Part shown: in pieces, positions 63,058 to 64,000 of the stretch
Numbering within the stretch: position 1 is the first letter of the stretch
Layout of the letters: every line of letters begins with the position of its first letter
Assembly: GCF_007829835.1 (NCBI RefSeq)
Contig: NZ_VIWP01000006.1
Coordinates: forward strand, 124,001-188,000
Direction: 5' to 3'
Source: Neorhizobium alkalisoli
Lineage (GTDB): Bacteria > Pseudomonadota > Alphaproteobacteria > Rhizobiales > Rhizobiaceae
Length of the DNA stretch: 64,000 nucleotides
Notes under the pieces: generated by a model
Database searches by the model: none
Seen by the model: only the letters and a program-made list of their open reading frames with translations
Told to the model about the DNA's origin: nothing
Position numbers and translations under genes: made by a program

Positions 63058-64000
63058 ATGGCATTGAGTTTCATCAAGCGCGTCTTCACCTTCGGCGAGC
63101 AGCCGGCAGAGGAAAAGACCAACGAGGTTGCGCAGGCGGCGGAACATGCCGCGCTTGAAAAGTCCGTGGTTGAAGGTGATCTGCCGGTTTCGCCGGTCGA
63201 TCCGGTTTCGGATGTGGAGATCGAGACGGCGGGCGGGCCGTCCGCGGATGCCGTCGCGGAGGAAACGCCTGCCATCTTGCCAGGTGCGGAAGAGACCTCC
63301 GAGCTTGGTGTCGTGCCGTTGTCATTGCTGGAGGCTGAGGCTGCCGCTGAGACGGTCAGTTCGCCTAATGCGGAAACACCCCCCTCTGTCCTGCCGGACA
63401 TCTCCCCCTCAAGGGGGGAGATCACGGATGCGGCCGTTTCGCCTTCATCCGATATCGGTGCGGCAGATGCGGCATCTTCCGTTGGTCAGGGAGCAAGCTC
63501 CCAGCCGATCTCCCCCCCTGTGGGGGAGATGCCCGGCAGGGCAGAGGGGGGCATCTCGCCCTCCGCTCCAGCCGTATCCGAACCCGTCCTCCCCAAGGGG
63601 TTCTCCACCGCCAAGCCCGAACCGGCTCCGGCCCCTGTCGCGCCCCAGCCAAAACTCTCCTGGTTCCAGCGCCTCAAGGCGGGGCTTGCCCGCACGTCCT
63701 CGCAGCTGACCGGCCAGATCACGGCACTATTCACCAAGCGCAAGCTGGATGACGAGACGCTGGAGGAGCTGGAAGACCTGCTGATTCAGGCCGATCTCGG
63801 TGTCGAGACGGCGATGCGCATCAGCGGCGCGCTGTCCTCCGAACGTTACGGCAAGGATGTGACCGGCGCGGATGTCTCGCGCATCATGGCCGGCGAGATT
63901 GCCAAGGTTTTGACACCGGTCGCAAAGCCGCTGGCGCTCGATCTCAATCACAAGCCGCATGTCATCCTCGTCGTCGGTGTCAACGGCACCGGCAAGACGA
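63058..64000 (+). CDS. ftsY: Signal recognition particle receptor FtsY (3' end beyond window)
   Basis: The first 314 codons are visible. After a short N-terminal segment (LSFIKRVFTFGEQP) comes a long acidic/Pro-rich region (residues about 20-195), then the NG domain starts (LSWFQRLKAGLARTSSQL), and the window ends at the G1 loop VGVNGTGKT. The acidic region contains two palindromic repeat segments translated in frame (63385-63570). FtsY docks Ffh-ribosome complexes to SecYEG; ffh is 5 kb away. Confidence 0.93.
   Translation, partial: MALSFIKRVFTFGEQPAEEKTNEVAQAAEHAALEKSVVEGDLPVSPVDPVSDVEIETAGGPSADAVAEETPAILPGAEETSELGVVPLSLLEAEAAAETVSSPNAETPPSVLPDISPSRGEITDAAVSPSSDIGAADAASSVGQGASSQPISPPVGEMPGRAEGGISPSAPAVSEPVLPKGFSTAKPEPAPAPVAPQPKLSWFQRLKAGLARTSSQLTGQITALFTKRKLDDETLEELEDLLIQADLGVETAMRISGALSSERYGKDVTGADVSRIMAGEIAKVLTPVAKPLALDLNHKPHVILVVGVNGTGKT
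63385..63570. repeat. Palindromic repeat sequence inside the ftsY coding region
   Basis: Two palindromes, ATCTCCCCCT-ca-AGGGGGGAGAT at 63400-63423 and ATCTCCCCC-cctgt-GGGGGAGAT near 63510-63533, are each bounded by CTGCCGG-type ends (CTGCCGGAC left, CCCGGCAG right). This is the same repeat family as at 7125-7255. Here both arms are read through as protein, giving DISPSRGEI and PISPPVGEMPGRAEGGI, without stop codons or a frameshift. Confidence 0.8.

Overview
The window is a high-GC (roughly 60%) chromosomal segment of an alphaproteobacterium, almost certainly Rhizobiaceae (Rhizobium/Agrobacterium/Neorhizobium-like). The evidence is a ChvA/NdvA cyclic beta-glucan exporter, an RpoH2-type sigma factor, a CarD regulator, a CenR-type response regulator, a SAM-II riboswitch on metA, sigma-EcfG (GGAAC-N16-CGTT) promoters, PHB genes with PhaR, a polyphosphate kinase 2, and rhizobial palindromic intergenic repeats. 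No rRNA, phage, insertion sequence or CRISPR array was seen. One tRNA (Gly-GCC) is present.

Layout. 1-5.2 kb: the 3' part of a ubiquinone-type hydroxylase gene, a Trm112-like protein, a Lon-substrate-domain protein, a CGPC thioredoxin with a helical tail, a mis-charged-tRNA(Pro) deacylase, tRNA-Gly and galM. 5.2-14 kb: metA under a SAM-II riboswitch, thiamine pyrophosphokinase, an ABC-F ATPase, a stress-type single-domain response regulator, and thiBPQ under a TPP riboswitch. 14-22.2 kb: M48 lipoprotein protease, rpoH2, carD, fdxA, an S4 RNA-binding protein and a large SUV3-like helicase with a long disordered tail. 22.6-28.5 kb: DUF3309 and glycine-zipper lipoprotein genes, phaB-phaA, phaR, a small membrane protein, rpmF, a GST and mtgA. 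28.7-34.9 kb: ispA, a LysE exporter, an OmpA-like lipoprotein, ispG, MFS and EamA transporters. 34.9-43.2 kb: pyc, a LuxR solo, chvA, a cyclic-nucleotide-domain protein with cenR, and an L,D-transpeptidase. 43.2-52.7 kb: leuC, ppk2, a polar amino-acid ABC pair, then oxyR, ahpF, ahpC with an OxyR-type operator, and an MFS transporter. 52.7-58.1 kb: the translation/SRP cluster ffh-chorismate mutase-rpsP-rimM-trmD, with rplS split off by a TSUP gene. 58.3-64 kb: vapBC, an MBL-fold hydrolase, a heme oxygenase, then dapF-mtaB-ftsY (ftsY runs off the end).

How it fits together. Most genes are core housekeeping. Three regulatory themes stand out: (1) sigma-EcfG general stress promoters in front of a response regulator, rpoH2 and a DUF3309 gene; (2) RNA-level control (SAM-II, TPP, a terminator-like hairpin in the ffh leader, and a tandem covarying hairpin pair before rpsP); (3) peroxide defence (OxyR, AhpF, AhpC and a tetranucleotide OxyR operator). 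Palindromic repeats lie in three gaps, and sequence of one of the same families is translated in frame inside ftsY. No clearly new multi-gene system was found; the best undescribed candidates are the RNA structures upstream of rpsP and ffh and the cenR-CNB pair.
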